A stretch of 64,000 nt of DNA from an uncultured Pelagibacteraceae bacterium (GTDB lineage: Bacteria; Pseudomonadota; Alphaproteobacteria; Pelagibacterales; Pelagibacteraceae), in contig CACAYM010000002.1 in NCBI GenBank assembly GCA_902536765.1, positions 1 to 64,000 on the forward strand. The letters are read 5' to 3'. The first letter of the stretch is position 1; the number at the start of each line of letters is the position of its first letter. Made by a program: the position numbers and the translations under genes. Of this stretch, positions 1 to 9,255 are shown piece by piece. The notes under the pieces are model-generated. The model was given only the letters and a program-made list of their open reading frames with translations, was not told the DNA's origin and did not search any database.

Positions 1-1
1 A

Positions 2-931
2 ATTGATCTCACATTTTTTCATGGTAGAGGTGGATCTGCAGGAAGAGGTGGTGGTCCAATTCAGTCAACGTTAAGATCTCAGCCTCCAGGATCAGTTAAT
101 GGTAAAATTAGAATTACTGATCAAGGAGAAATGATACAACAAAAATATGGATACGAACCTTTAGCAAAATACAATCTCTGTAGTTATATCGGTGCAGTAA
201 TGCAAGCAACACTTAATCCACCGCCAAAACCTAAAGAAAGTTGGAGAAATTTAATTGAGGATATGACACAGATTTCGACAAGATCCTACAGAAAAAATAT
301 TAGAGAAAATACAGATTTCATAAGATACTTTAAAACAGTAACACCGCATCTTGCACTTGGAAAATTATCTATTGGATCAAGACCTTCAAAAAGGAAGAAT
401 GTTGATAACATAAAAGGACTGAGAGCAATTCCATGGGTCTTTGCGTGGACACAAATAAGATTGTTGTTACCAGCATGGCTTGGAACAGGTGAGGCATTAA
501 AATACTCTTCAGTTAAAAAATTTAAATCTATATTAGTTGATATGGAAAGGAATTGGCCTTTCTTTAATTCAACAATGGATATTTTAGACATGGTTATTTC
601 AAAAGTTGATCCTGAAATTTCAGAGGTTTATGAACAAGGATTAGCAGATGCTAAACTAAAAAAAGTTGGTGATAAATTAAGATTACAGTTCGATAATATC
701 AAAAAAATAAATCAATTTATAACTCCAACAGAAATTATTAATCAGAGGAAAAAATTTAGGTCATCAGTTATTGTAAGAAATATATACACCGAAGTTCTTA
801 ATATTTTGCAAGCAGTAGTCATGAAAAAATTATCTAAAAAAGGAATACAAAAAAAACATAAAAAATATTTAGATGATGCAATGATGACTTCTATTGCAGG
901 TATTGCTGCTGCAATGAAAAATTCAGGATAA
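2..931 (+). CDS. ppc: Phosphoenolpyruvate carboxylase, C-terminal part (5' end outside window)
   Basis: Carboxylates phosphoenolpyruvate to oxaloacetate in the cytoplasm, an anaplerotic reaction. The frame is open from base 2, and about 309 residues are visible. They start just before the glycine-rich catalytic loop FHGRGGSAGRGGGP, a family signature, and include AWTQIRLLLPAWLGTGEAL, the conserved substrate and lattice region near the C terminus. The protein ends AAAMKNSG, matching the usual C-terminal GLRNTG-type end of the family, so the 3' end is complete. The next gene begins 1 bp after the stop, which suggests co-transcription with the CcdA-like gene. The N-terminal two thirds cannot be seen. 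Confidence 0.96.
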   Translation: MDLTFFHGRGGSAGRGGGPIQSTLRSQPPGSVNGKIRITDQGEMIQQKYGYEPLAKYNLCSYIGAVMQATLNPPPKPKESWRNLIEDMTQISTRSYRKNIRENTDFIRYFKTVTPHLALGKLSIGSRPSKRKNVDNIKGLRAIPWVFAWTQIRLLLPAWLGTGEALKYSSVKKFKSILVDMERNWPFFNSTMDILDMVISKVDPEISEVYEQGLADAKLKKVGDKLRLQFDNIKKINQFITPTEIINQRKKFRSSVIVRNIYTEVLNILQAVVMKKLSKKGIQKKHKKYLDDAMMTSIAGIAAAMKNSG

Positions 932-932
932 A

Positions 933-1640
933 ATGACAGAAATATTTATTGCATTCGGTGCTGGATTAATAAGTTTTTTATCACCGTGTGTTTTGCCACT
1001 TATACCGGGTTATATATCTTACATATCAGGTTCCACTTTAGAGAATCTATTAAAAAGTAAAAATGTAAACTTATTACCAATAATTTTATTTACATTAGGT
1101 TTTTCAGTTGTCTTTATTATTTTTGGAGCATCAGCAACTTTTTTAGGAAAGATTTTATTAAAAAATTCTTTTCCATTAAGAATTATTGCTGGTTTAATAA
1201 TTATCATTTTCTCACTTCATATTTTAGGAGTGTTTAATCTTGATTTTCTTAACTACGAAAAAAGATTAGATGCAGAGAAAAGTAGTAATGTATTCAGCTC
1301 GTTTTTAGTAGGTATGGCTTTTGCATTTGGTTGGACACCTTGCATAGGTCCAATTCTTGGGTCCATTTTAATTTTGGCATCAACAACTGAAAGCATTTAT
1401 GAAGGAATAATGCTTCTTACATTTTATTCCTTAGGATTAGCTATTCCATTCATTTTAGCAGGTTATGCTATTCAAAAGTTTCTTCTTATTTCGAAAAATA
1501 TTAAGCAAAAAATGAATATTATAACTAAAACTGGAGGTGTCCTCTTATTCCTAACTGGAATATTAATAATAACAAATCAGCTTCAAGCAATAGGCTTTTA
1601 TCTACTAGAATACATTCCTTTTTTAGGAAAAATTGGATAA
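933..1640 (+). CDS. ccdA: CcdA-type thiol-disulfide transmembrane protein
   Basis: Polytopic inner-membrane protein that by family passes reducing equivalents from cytoplasmic thioredoxin to periplasmic thiol proteins, for example for cytochrome c maturation. The 235 residues contain six hydrophobic segments. Each half has its own Cys-Pro motif: FLSPCVLPLIPGY in the first helix and GWTPCIGPILG in the fourth, which is the duplicated CcdA/DsbD core. The length fits CcdA rather than full DsbD, because no thioredoxin domain follows. It follows ppc by one base. The specific partner (cytochrome c or another thiol protein) cannot be told from this window. Confidence 0.9.
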   Translation: MTEIFIAFGAGLISFLSPCVLPLIPGYISYISGSTLENLLKSKNVNLLPIILFTLGFSVVFIIFGASATFLGKILLKNSFPLRIIAGLIIIIFSLHILGVFNLDFLNYEKRLDAEKSSNVFSSFLVGMAFAFGWTPCIGPILGSILILASTTESIYEGIMLLTFYSLGLAIPFILAGYAIQKFLLISKNIKQKMNIITKTGGVLLFLTGILIITNQLQAIGFYLLEYIPFLGKIG

Positions 1641-1655
1641 ATTTTTAGTATGTTA

Positions 1656-2519
1656 TTAATTACTTTTTTTTTGTTTTGTATAAATAATTAAAATAACTCC
1701 TATTAAAATTATAAAGCCTCCAAAGTAAAGTTCTGTTGTTGGTTTTTCACCAAGAACAAGTATTGCAGCTAATAAGCCAGTCAAAGGTATTCCCATGGTA
1801 ACAATGGGCAAAACTTTATATAATGGGTTATTTTTTAATACGTAATAAAAACACCCATAGGTAATTGGTTGCATAAAAAATCCCAAATAAAACGCAATTG
1901 CCCAGCTATTAAAGTTTGCATATTTAATATAATTTATCGTATTACCATCAAGGATTGATGATAAAAAAATTAATATTGGTCCAGAAAAAACAGCTAGCCA
2001 TGCAACGAGTGTTAGTGGAGCTATTTCTTTACTTAATGGTTTTACTAATACTTGTCCTAATGCCCAAATAGCAGATCCTAGTATTGTAAGAAATATACCT
2101 AAAAATTTTCCCTCTAAATTAGGAGAGCCTGTTAAAATGTAAACTCCAACAAATGCAATTGTAATTCCAATTAAACTTCTTATCGTAGGTTTTTCTTTAA
2201 GCATGAAGTAAGCAAATAAAACTCCAAATGGAACTTCTGTTTGAACCAATAGTACGGCTGCAGAAGCATCGATCAAATTTAAACCAGTGTAAGTAACGCT
2301 ATACTGTAAAGTATTTGCAATCAAGGACGCTATAAATATTTGCTTAAGGTATCCTCTTGGAATTGGAAACCACCAAATTAAAATTGATGCTGCAAAAGTA
2401 AATCTCAGACCCATCAAAAGTATAGGTGGAAAATGTTCCATTGCTGGTTTAGCAATTACAAAACCATAACCTAAAAAAATTGGGACTAATGATGCGATTA
2501 AGGTATCTTTAAAAGTCAA
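1656..2519 (-). CDS. EamA/DMT-superfamily exporter
   Basis: Inner-membrane drug/metabolite transporter of about 287 residues with ten predicted helices in two EamA repeats, with the second repeat starting near residue 145. The substrate is unknown, and members of this family export amino acids or other metabolites. The start is a TTG at 2517-2519 overlapping the TGA of the upstream dioxygenase gene (TTGA). A later ATG would remove the first helix, so the coupled TTG start is preferred. Coupling with the dioxygenase suggests a related metabolite. Confidence 0.85.
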   Translation of the reverse strand: MTFKDTLIASLVPIFLGYGFVIAKPAMEHFPPILLMGLRFTFAASILIWWFPIPRGYLKQIFIASLIANTLQYSVTYTGLNLIDASAAVLLVQTEVPFGVLFAYFMLKEKPTIRSLIGITIAFVGVYILTGSPNLEGKFLGIFLTILGSAIWALGQVLVKPLSKEIAPLTLVAWLAVFSGPILIFLSSILDGNTINYIKYANFNSWAIAFYLGFFMQPITYGCFYYVLKNNPLYKVLPIVTMGIPLTGLLAAILVLGEKPTTELYFGGFIILIGVILIIYTKQKKSN

Positions 2520-3619
2520 AGATTAAATTTTCTTTTTAAGTGTCTTAATTTACCCTCTGTACTATCAAAATCTAAATAACAACCTTGTAAAAATCTACTT
2601 CCTTCATTTGCATCAAATTCTGTTCTACCATGTAATAGTCTATAATTATCCATCATTAAAAGATCTTTTGGTTGCAGTTTAAATTCAATTCTATATTGAT
2701 CAGAATTGTACATAGCAGATAATTTCTTTCTAGCTTTATAGTATAAATCTAATTCACTTTTTTCTAGAATAGGAACAAAGTCTAATCTTGGACTAAATCT
2801 TACCTGTTTTAATTTTTTATTTTCATCTAATTGAATTAATTCAGCCCAATGCTCTAAAACAACATCTTTATCTATAAATTTAAATTTAACCTTTACTTTG
2901 GTAAGAATATTATAAAATTCTGGATTTTCTTTTTTTAAATCTTCGGTTACAGTATATCCATCTACTAACGTTGAAAGACCACCAGAAACTTCATTTATAA
3001 TACAATGTAATAATTGAATACATGGCACAGGATTTCTGTAAGGATTGTCTGTATGTGGTGCTAGAGGAAGAGATGTATAAGCTAAATCGTTAGGGCTTGG
3101 AATTGATTTAACATTAAAATGTTCGCCAAAATTTGTTCGTCTTACACTTCCAACTTTATTCGCAAATTTTACTAAGAAATTATCCTCAGTTGGAACATCT
3201 TCAATAATTACAAATCCATATTTATAAAATGATAATAATAAATCATACATTTCCTGAGTTTCGAAAAGCTCATCAGAATATTTATATTTTTTAAAATCCG
3301 TAAAAGATGAATTCCATTTTACTTTTTCTATTCCGTAAATCACTTCATCTTCTTTTGAAAATTCTTCAGCAATCTTTTCAATATTTAGTTTAGAATTAAC
3401 ACCATCGTTAAAATCAATCTCTAATAAGTCATTATTAATTCGAGCACTTTTGATTGCAATTTCGACATTTAAGGAGGTTGGATCAAAAAGTCTTTGTTGT
3501 GTTTTTTTATCTAAGTATTTTTCACCATTGGCTCTTTCACGTAACCAAAATGGATGTATCTCCTGTACAGATGAGCCATTTTTATAGAAAATCTTGTTAT
3601 TATTCAGTTCTATTTTCAT
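2516..3619 (-). CDS. Gamma-butyrobetaine hydroxylase-like Fe(II)/2-oxoglutarate dioxygenase
   Basis: Predicted Fe(II)- and 2-oxoglutarate-dependent oxygenase of 367 residues. Residues 1-90 form the DUF971/GBBH-like N-terminal domain, and residues 110-360 form the TauD-type jelly roll. The iron ligands are visible as H189-x-D191 (APHTDNPYR) and a distal His near 330 (LLHGRTEF), with the 2-oxoglutarate-binding Arg near 342. The length and two-domain layout match gamma-butyrobetaine hydroxylase and trimethyllysine dioxygenase, so the substrate is probably a quaternary ammonium compound, though this is an inference. It is translationally coupled to the downstream DMT exporter. No carnitine genes are adjacent. 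Confidence 0.85.
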   Translation of the reverse strand: MKIELNNNKIFYKNGSSVQEIHPFWLRERANGEKYLDKKTQQRLFDPTSLNVEIAIKSARINNDLLEIDFNDGVNSKLNIEKIAEEFSKEDEVIYGIEKVKWNSSFTDFKKYKYSDELFETQEMYDLLLSFYKYGFVIIEDVPTEDNFLVKFANKVGSVRRTNFGEHFNVKSIPSPNDLAYTSLPLAPHTDNPYRNPVPCIQLLHCIINEVSGGLSTLVDGYTVTEDLKKENPEFYNILTKVKVKFKFIDKDVVLEHWAELIQLDENKKLKQVRFSPRLDFVPILEKSELDLYYKARKKLSAMYNSDQYRIEFKLQPKDLLMMDNYRLLHGRTEFDANEGSRFLQGCYLDFDSTEGKLRHLKRKFNL

Positions 3620-3685
3620 AGTTTATTCGAGGATTATTTAAAATTTGTCTTTAATCAAGATAAATAAAATAGTAAGTGACTATTT

Positions 3686-4492
3686 ATGCCAGAGATAAAT
3701 TCAAAGAAAATTAAAGTATTTTCAAGCTTTTTAAACAGCTTAGCTAAGGACCTAACAAGACTTTATTATAAAAAGCTTAACAAGCCTTTTAAAGTAAATA
3801 ATAAACTTAAAGGCAAAGGTTATGACCCGGTAACATCTGCAGATAAGGCATTTGAAAAATTTATAAGGGCTAAAATACAAAAGAAATTTCCAGATCATCA
3901 AATAATAGGAGAAGAATTTGGACATAAAAAGGTTAAAAGTGATTTCGCTTGGATTATAGACCCAATAGATGGAACAAGATCTTTTGTGATAGGAAACCCC
4001 ACTTGGAGCAATTTGATCTCGTTAAATTATAAAGGAGACCCAATTGTAGGTTTAGCAAATTTTCCTAAATTAAAAAAATACTACTACAATGTTTCTAACA
4101 AAGTTGCATATGTCGTTGATAATGGAAAAAAATCAAAATTATGTATCAATAAAAAAGCAACATTTAAAAATATGAAAGTATCTGCTGCTTTTCATGGATA
4201 TCTATCATTAAACAAACAAAAGAAAATTCCAAAGATTTTAAAAATGATGCAGTTTCCTTGTTCTGATGCATTAAGTTACGCTCATTTTTGTGAAGGAAGA
4301 TTAGATGTTGTAATTCAATGTATGAATAAAATCTGGGATATTCATCCACTAATACCCATAATAAAAGCCTCAGGTGGAATCGCTACTACTTGGCGTAACG
4401 AAAGCGCAAATAAGGCAGGCAATGTCTTAATTTGTGCAAATAAGTCTATACACAATAAAATGTTGAGGCTTTTAAAACCTACACTACAATAG
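3686..4492 (+). CDS. hisN: Inositol monophosphatase family, histidinol-phosphatase type
   Basis: Mg-dependent phosphatase of 268 residues. It shows the first metal site GEE (75-77), the signature DPIDGTRSF (92-100) and the second aspartate site around WDIHPLIPIIKASGG (near 215-230). The DGTRSF form is typical of HisN-like histidinol-phosphate phosphatases rather than of SuhB (DGTxNF), so dephosphorylation of histidinol phosphate is the best guess. There are no other true his biosynthesis genes next to it, so the substrate assignment is moderate. It is followed after 6 bp by the first outer-membrane paralog. Confidence 0.82.
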   Translation: MPEINSKKIKVFSSFLNSLAKDLTRLYYKKLNKPFKVNNKLKGKGYDPVTSADKAFEKFIRAKIQKKFPDHQIIGEEFGHKKVKSDFAWIIDPIDGTRSFVIGNPTWSNLISLNYKGDPIVGLANFPKLKKYYYNVSNKVAYVVDNGKKSKLCINKKATFKNMKVSAAFHGYLSLNKQKKIPKILKMMQFPCSDALSYAHFCEGRLDVVIQCMNKIWDIHPLIPIIKASGGIATTWRNESANKAGNVLICANKSIHNKMLRLLKPTLQ

Positions 4493-4498
4493 ACTATA

Positions 4499-6829
4499 AT
4501 GAAAAAAGCTGTCCTAATAATAATTTGCTATTTTATTTCGATTTTTATTTCAAATGTCGGTGTAGCTCGCGAATTAAAAGTGAGATGGGTAGATGGATTA
4601 ATTCCTGGTGGTAACAATGCACATGGCTCTTTGACTTGTCAAGCAAGTAGAGTTGCTACAGCCCTTAATAAAGATAGAACTGAACACCCAACGGATGTTG
4701 TATGGAGCGATGATGGTTTAATAGTTTATACAGTTAATGAAGATGACCGTGGTGATATGAATGGTCGTCAATTAAGTATGAATAAAGTAGCTATACCTTT
4801 TTTAGTAACATCAGATCTAATGACTAGTAAAGGCGAAGATGTAACTTGTGATGCTATTGATGGAGATAATGTTGCCGGATTGGCAGGTGGTCCAATGCAT
4901 ACTGAACAAGAAAACATTTTAATACAAGATGATGGAAAAATATTTTTTATTTTAGACAAAAATGGCGACTTGGGAAAGTTTAATGCTTCTACAGCTTTTG
5001 ATATTGATGGACTGATTTACGAGCGCGAAATTGATTTTTCAGCCGATATAGACAGTGTAGCATTTAATACAGAGGGAACAAAACTTTATACACTAAGTGC
5101 AACTGCGGAAACTCCTGTTTTGACTTCTTATGAATTGCCTGGATTTAATGATATTAGTTCAAAAACTCAAATACATCAAGTGAACCTAACTACTTTGGGT
5201 ATTGATGTAGACAATCCAGGAAATGACATAGGAAGTGATGTAGAATTTAGCGAAGATGGTTCAGCAATGTTTGTATTAATGAGAAATGAAACATTTAATG
5301 CATCAGGTACTGACTTACCATATAGTTACATGTATCAGTTTCGATTAGATATAAGTTTTGATATTTCCACTGCAGTAAAAGTTGGAAGATGGAATGTAGA
5401 AGGTTTTGGTAAAATAACAAATATGCATAGAGGGACAGGAAAACCTGAAGGTTTTACTTTTTCCCCTGATGGCATGATGTTATTTATAGTGCAATCAAAA
5501 GATGGCGCTGGAACAGATCAAGTAAATCGTTTTGATTTAGAATGTCCTTATGGAGTAGTAGAGTGTTTATCTGCTACAACTTCTACTTTTGGAACAACGG
5601 TGGAGCTTGCTAAGCAAAATATAAGTTTAAATACGAATACTATTTTTAAAAGATTTGAGTGGATCAAGAGAAATAGAGATGAAGAGAACCTAACTGCTCA
5701 TAATTTAAATTTTAATTATAAAAATACTTTAATAGATACTTTAGCAAATAAATTTGAACCGGTTGCAAGAAAAAATATTGCCTCATTAATTAGCAAAACT
5801 AAAAATGAAGATAAAAAATCTAAATGGTCTACCTGGAGTCTTGTAGATGTATATGTAGGTTTGTACGACCAGCATGGAAGTGAAAAACCAAAAGATGTGC
5901 TGGTAAAAGGAATAACATTGGGGGCAGATAGAAAATATAGTGAGGATAAGTTTTTTGGATTAGCTCTTAGATATGGAGATAGCAGTAGTGAAATTAAAAA
6001 ATCTAAACAAAATGTGACCATGGAGTCGCTTACTTTAAACTTATATGGAATTGCTCCAACTCAACATAATCAATATGTCAACGCTGTTTTAGGTGTCAGT
6101 TTTTTAAGTATTGATCATATTTATCAATCTAAGTTATCAGGTGAGAGAAATGGGGGACAAATTTTTGGAACTTTAAATTATCGGACTAGAAGTAAAGTAG
6201 GTAGACTTAATATGACTCCAACCGCAAAACTTACATATGGAATTACTCACTTGTCAGAATTTACAGATTATATAAATAATCCAAGTGATCCTGAAATTAA
6301 CAATTTAACTTACAAGGATACTGATTTTGCAACTGGCGAATTGGCTGCTGGTTTTCTTTTTGAAATGGATAAATATGTTACCGACATGGGAACAATTCAA
6401 CCAATGGGAGGATTAGAAATTCTTTACGACTTAAGTGAAGACATTGATTACAAATATATTTATCACGGTGAAAATCATGTTGTGACAGATACAATTCGAA
6501 AATATTCCAACCAGGATCTAAAATTTAATATTGGTTTCGAGGCTATTTATTTGAATGGCTTTACTATTTCTTCGAGTTTTGAAAAAATTATCAGTTGGAA
6601 TGATAGAAAAGATCCTAAAAGCTCTAGAGAAATATTTATATTGAAATTTAGTAGATCAAAAGAAGAGGATGGTGAATTTGCCTTTAATTACAATCCTGTA
6701 AATGCACATGAGTCTAGTTTAAGTTATGGTAAAAATATCAATGGTTTTGATTTTTCAATTAATCACAATCATATATTTGATAGCTCGCTCGAGTACGATA
6801 CAAACGTAGAAGTTTCAAGTAAGTTTTAA
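4499..6829 (+). CDS. Large secreted beta-propeller-like / autotransporter-barrel outer-membrane protein (copy 1)
   Basis: 776 residues with a Sec signal peptide at about 1-24 (hydrophobic core LIIICYFISIFIS). Residues 30-350 hold several blocks built around SEDG/SPDGxxxF and F-D-I-S-T, resembling WD40/lactonase-like beta-propeller blades. A linker at about 370-430 contains KRFEWIKRNR. Residues 440-776 are rich in alternating aromatic/polar strands and end in Phe (SSKF), as expected for a BAM-inserted barrel. The shape is a passenger plus C-terminal barrel. The function is unknown; surface display of the propeller is inferred. It is paralogous along its full length to the next gene. Confidence 0.75.
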   Translation: MKKAVLIIICYFISIFISNVGVARELKVRWVDGLIPGGNNAHGSLTCQASRVATALNKDRTEHPTDVVWSDDGLIVYTVNEDDRGDMNGRQLSMNKVAIPFLVTSDLMTSKGEDVTCDAIDGDNVAGLAGGPMHTEQENILIQDDGKIFFILDKNGDLGKFNASTAFDIDGLIYEREIDFSADIDSVAFNTEGTKLYTLSATAETPVLTSYELPGFNDISSKTQIHQVNLTTLGIDVDNPGNDIGSDVEFSEDGSAMFVLMRNETFNASGTDLPYSYMYQFRLDISFDISTAVKVGRWNVEGFGKITNMHRGTGKPEGFTFSPDGMMLFIVQSKDGAGTDQVNRFDLECPYGVVECLSATTSTFGTTVELAKQNISLNTNTIFKRFEWIKRNRDEENLTAHNLNFNYKNTLIDTLANKFEPVARKNIASLISKTKNEDKKSKWSTWSLVDVYVGLYDQHGSEKPKDVLVKGITLGADRKYSEDKFFGLALRYGDSSSEIKKSKQNVTMESLTLNLYGIAPTQHNQYVNAVLGVSFLSIDHIYQSKLSGERNGGQIFGTLNYRTRSKVGRLNMTPTAKLTYGITHLSEFTDYINNPSDPEINNLTYKDTDFATGELAAGFLFEMDKYVTDMGTIQPMGGLEILYDLSEDIDYKYIYHGENHVVTDTIRKYSNQDLKFNIGFEAIYLNGFTISSSFEKIISWNDRKDPKSSREIFILKFSRSKEEDGEFAFNYNPVNAHESSLSYGKNINGFDFSINHNHIFDSSLEYDTNVEVSSKF

Positions 6830-6900
6830 TTTATTTTTAAGGCTTTTTTTTCACAAAAAATAGTTTTCTAACAATTTAGATTGAATTATATATTCAACTT

Positions 6901-6906
6901 TATAAT
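6901..6906 (+). promoter_or_regulatory. Candidate -10 box and upstream palindrome before outer-membrane copy 2
   Basis: TATAAT lies only six bases before the ATG at 6913, so a transcript from it would be nearly leaderless. Just upstream, 6881-6897 is an imperfect 17-bp palindrome with arms TTGAAT and ATTCAA, which could be an operator or part of an extended promoter. No strong Shine-Dalgarno sequence is visible. This is inference from sequence pattern only. Confidence 0.4.
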
Positions 6907-6912
6907 TAATTT

Positions 6913-9240
6913 ATGAAAAATTTATTTTTATTACTTTTTTTTACAATATTTGTTTCAAACTTAGCGAAAGCCGAGGCATTGTCTGTGACATGGAAAGCTA
7001 GTCATATTCCAGATGGAAGCAATACCGGTGGAGTAGGTCCAACTAATTGTAGAGCTACCACAAATAATGCTTTGCTAGATAAAGATAGCGCACAGGATCC
7101 TTATGATCTTGCCTTTAGTGAGGATGGTCTTCAAATCTTTATTGCTAACAGAGCTTCTGATGGTGATATATCTGATAACCCATTAAGAATGAATAGACTC
7201 GGAAGCCCATTTAATATTCTATCAGATAAAATGGGTTTTGACCCAAGTGCAACCTGTGATGATGTAGATGGTGCAAATCCGAATGATGTATCTGGTGGTG
7301 CTTTGAGTTCTGATCACGTAAAAAGTATACATATTGCTGATGGTGGAAGTATATTTTTTACTTTAAATACAGGTGGTGTGATTGGTAAATTTAATTTAAC
7401 CACTCCATACGATATTAGTACCATGACATATGAAAGAAAGTTTGACACTGGTACAGTACAAAACGACAGTATGCATTTTAGTAGAGACGGATCAAAAATG
7501 TATACACTAAGTTCGTTTACAGCAAACCCAATTGTTACAACTTATACTTTATCAGAACCCTTTGATATCTCATCACCAACTGAAATTCATTCAATTGATT
7601 TAGATACAAAGGGGATTGATGTTAGTACACCAAATCATAATCAGGGATTTGACATCGAATTTACGCCTGATGGTAGTGCTATGTTTATTTTAATGATGAA
7701 CAAAAATGTTGTTGATAATGCTGATATACCAACAAGTAAAAACTTCATTTACCAATTTAGTTTATCTACAAATTATGATGTATCCACAGCCACTAATTTA
7801 GGTAGTTTTCATATAGATGATGTATTTCTTAATAGAGCTAGTGGTGATCGAGATGGTTACCCAAGAGGTTTCGCATTTTCAAGCGATGGAATGAAATTAT
7901 TTATTGCAGATCAACAACATGACTCTACTGCTTCAGACCATATAAACGAATTTCAATTAGAGTGTCCATACGGCCTTGTTAAATGTGTATCTGATCCAAC
8001 TACAGTTATTAGTTCTGCAGTTCAATTATCAAAACAAAATATCAATTTAAATATTTCAACAATTTTTAAAAGATTTGAATGGATCAAAAGAAATAGAGAT
8101 AAAGAAAAACTTAATAGCTTTAATATAAACTACAAAACATTAAATCCTGTTGTGACTTCTATATCGAATAAATTAAAAGATAGTAAATTTTTAAGACAAG
8201 CTTCAATAACAAGTGGCTCAAACAGTAGTAGCAAAAAATCAAAATGGTCTTATTGGAGTAATGGCGATATATCAATTGGCAATTATGAGAATACACCTAT
8301 AGAAAGACCAAAACATATTAAGACCACAGGTTTAACATTCGGTGCTGACAAAAAAATTGATGACAATAAATTCTTTGGCTTAGCCTTAAGATTTGCGCAA
8401 AATGAATCTAATACAAGAGGAACACCACATGAGGTGGATATGGAATCTTTAACTTTGAATCTTTATGGTATTGCACCACAAAGTGAACAAAAATATATAA
8501 ATGCTGTCGTTGGATTAAGTGTTTTAAGATTTGACCATAAACACTTTGGGAAACTAACTGGTGAAAGGAATGGAAAACAAATATTTACTGCGATAAACTT
8601 TAGAAATTTTGATACTTATAAAGATTTCAATTTCTCTCCATCTGGAAGAATTACTTATGGGTTAACTCATCTAGATGACTTTACAAATTTCGTCTCTACA
8701 AAAAATCCCTCAATTGATATTATCTACGAAGAGGATACTTTTGAAACTGCCGAAATTGCAGTTGGCTTTTTATTTGATTTAAAAGAGTACGATTTTACGG
8801 ACGGGACTTTCAATACTAATGGTGGCTTAGAAGCTGTTTATGATCTAACACCAGATGTTAAGTTTGAGCATTCAAGTCAAGGGAGTTCTACCGTTAATAC
8901 TGTTGAAATAGATAATTATTCTGAAAAGAATGTTAGAGCAAATTTAGGTTTTGAAGTTATCTACTTAAGTGGATTAACATTTTCAGCAAATTACGAAAGA
9001 TTTCAGAGTCTTGACAGTCATAGATTTTCTCACACAGATAGTCTTTTAATAAAATTTGGACATATAAATGAAGAAGATTCTGAATTTGCATTTAATTTTG
9101 ATCCTTTGATAAATAATTTAGCAGAATTAACATACATAAAAGATTTGAATGGTTTTGATGTTAGATTGAATTCTTCTTATAATTTTAATTCACCAATACC
9201 TGAATACGGAGCAAATTTAGAGCTTTCAAGTACTTTTTAA
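6913..9240 (+). CDS. Large secreted beta-propeller-like / autotransporter-barrel outer-membrane protein (copy 2)
   Basis: 775 residues, colinear with the preceding gene: signal peptide (about 1-21, ends KAEA), propeller-like passenger with SxDGxxxF blades, the shared linker KRFEWIKRNR near residue 395, a KSKWSxWS segment, and a C-terminal barrel ending in Phe (SSTF). Both copies share SLTLNLYGIAP and LTYGxTHL-type barrel strands. The barrel half is more alike than the passenger by eye, consistent with diversification of the exposed part. The function is unknown. It has its own upstream candidate promoter. Confidence 0.75.
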   Translation: MKNLFLLLFFTIFVSNLAKAEALSVTWKASHIPDGSNTGGVGPTNCRATTNNALLDKDSAQDPYDLAFSEDGLQIFIANRASDGDISDNPLRMNRLGSPFNILSDKMGFDPSATCDDVDGANPNDVSGGALSSDHVKSIHIADGGSIFFTLNTGGVIGKFNLTTPYDISTMTYERKFDTGTVQNDSMHFSRDGSKMYTLSSFTANPIVTTYTLSEPFDISSPTEIHSIDLDTKGIDVSTPNHNQGFDIEFTPDGSAMFILMMNKNVVDNADIPTSKNFIYQFSLSTNYDVSTATNLGSFHIDDVFLNRASGDRDGYPRGFAFSSDGMKLFIADQQHDSTASDHINEFQLECPYGLVKCVSDPTTVISSAVQLSKQNINLNISTIFKRFEWIKRNRDKEKLNSFNINYKTLNPVVTSISNKLKDSKFLRQASITSGSNSSSKKSKWSYWSNGDISIGNYENTPIERPKHIKTTGLTFGADKKIDDNKFFGLALRFAQNESNTRGTPHEVDMESLTLNLYGIAPQSEQKYINAVVGLSVLRFDHKHFGKLTGERNGKQIFTAINFRNFDTYKDFNFSPSGRITYGLTHLDDFTNFVSTKNPSIDIIYEEDTFETAEIAVGFLFDLKEYDFTDGTFNTNGGLEAVYDLTPDVKFEHSSQGSSTVNTVEIDNYSEKNVRANLGFEVIYLSGLTFSANYERFQSLDSHRFSHTDSLLIKFGHINEEDSEFAFNFDPLINNLAELTYIKDLNGFDVRLNSSYNFNSPIPEYGANLELSSTF

Positions 9241-9255
9241 TGTAATATTTTCACT

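Noticed and set aside
286-591. 101-residue open frame antisense to ppc
   Set aside because: Shadow of the PEP carboxylase frame with no independent support.
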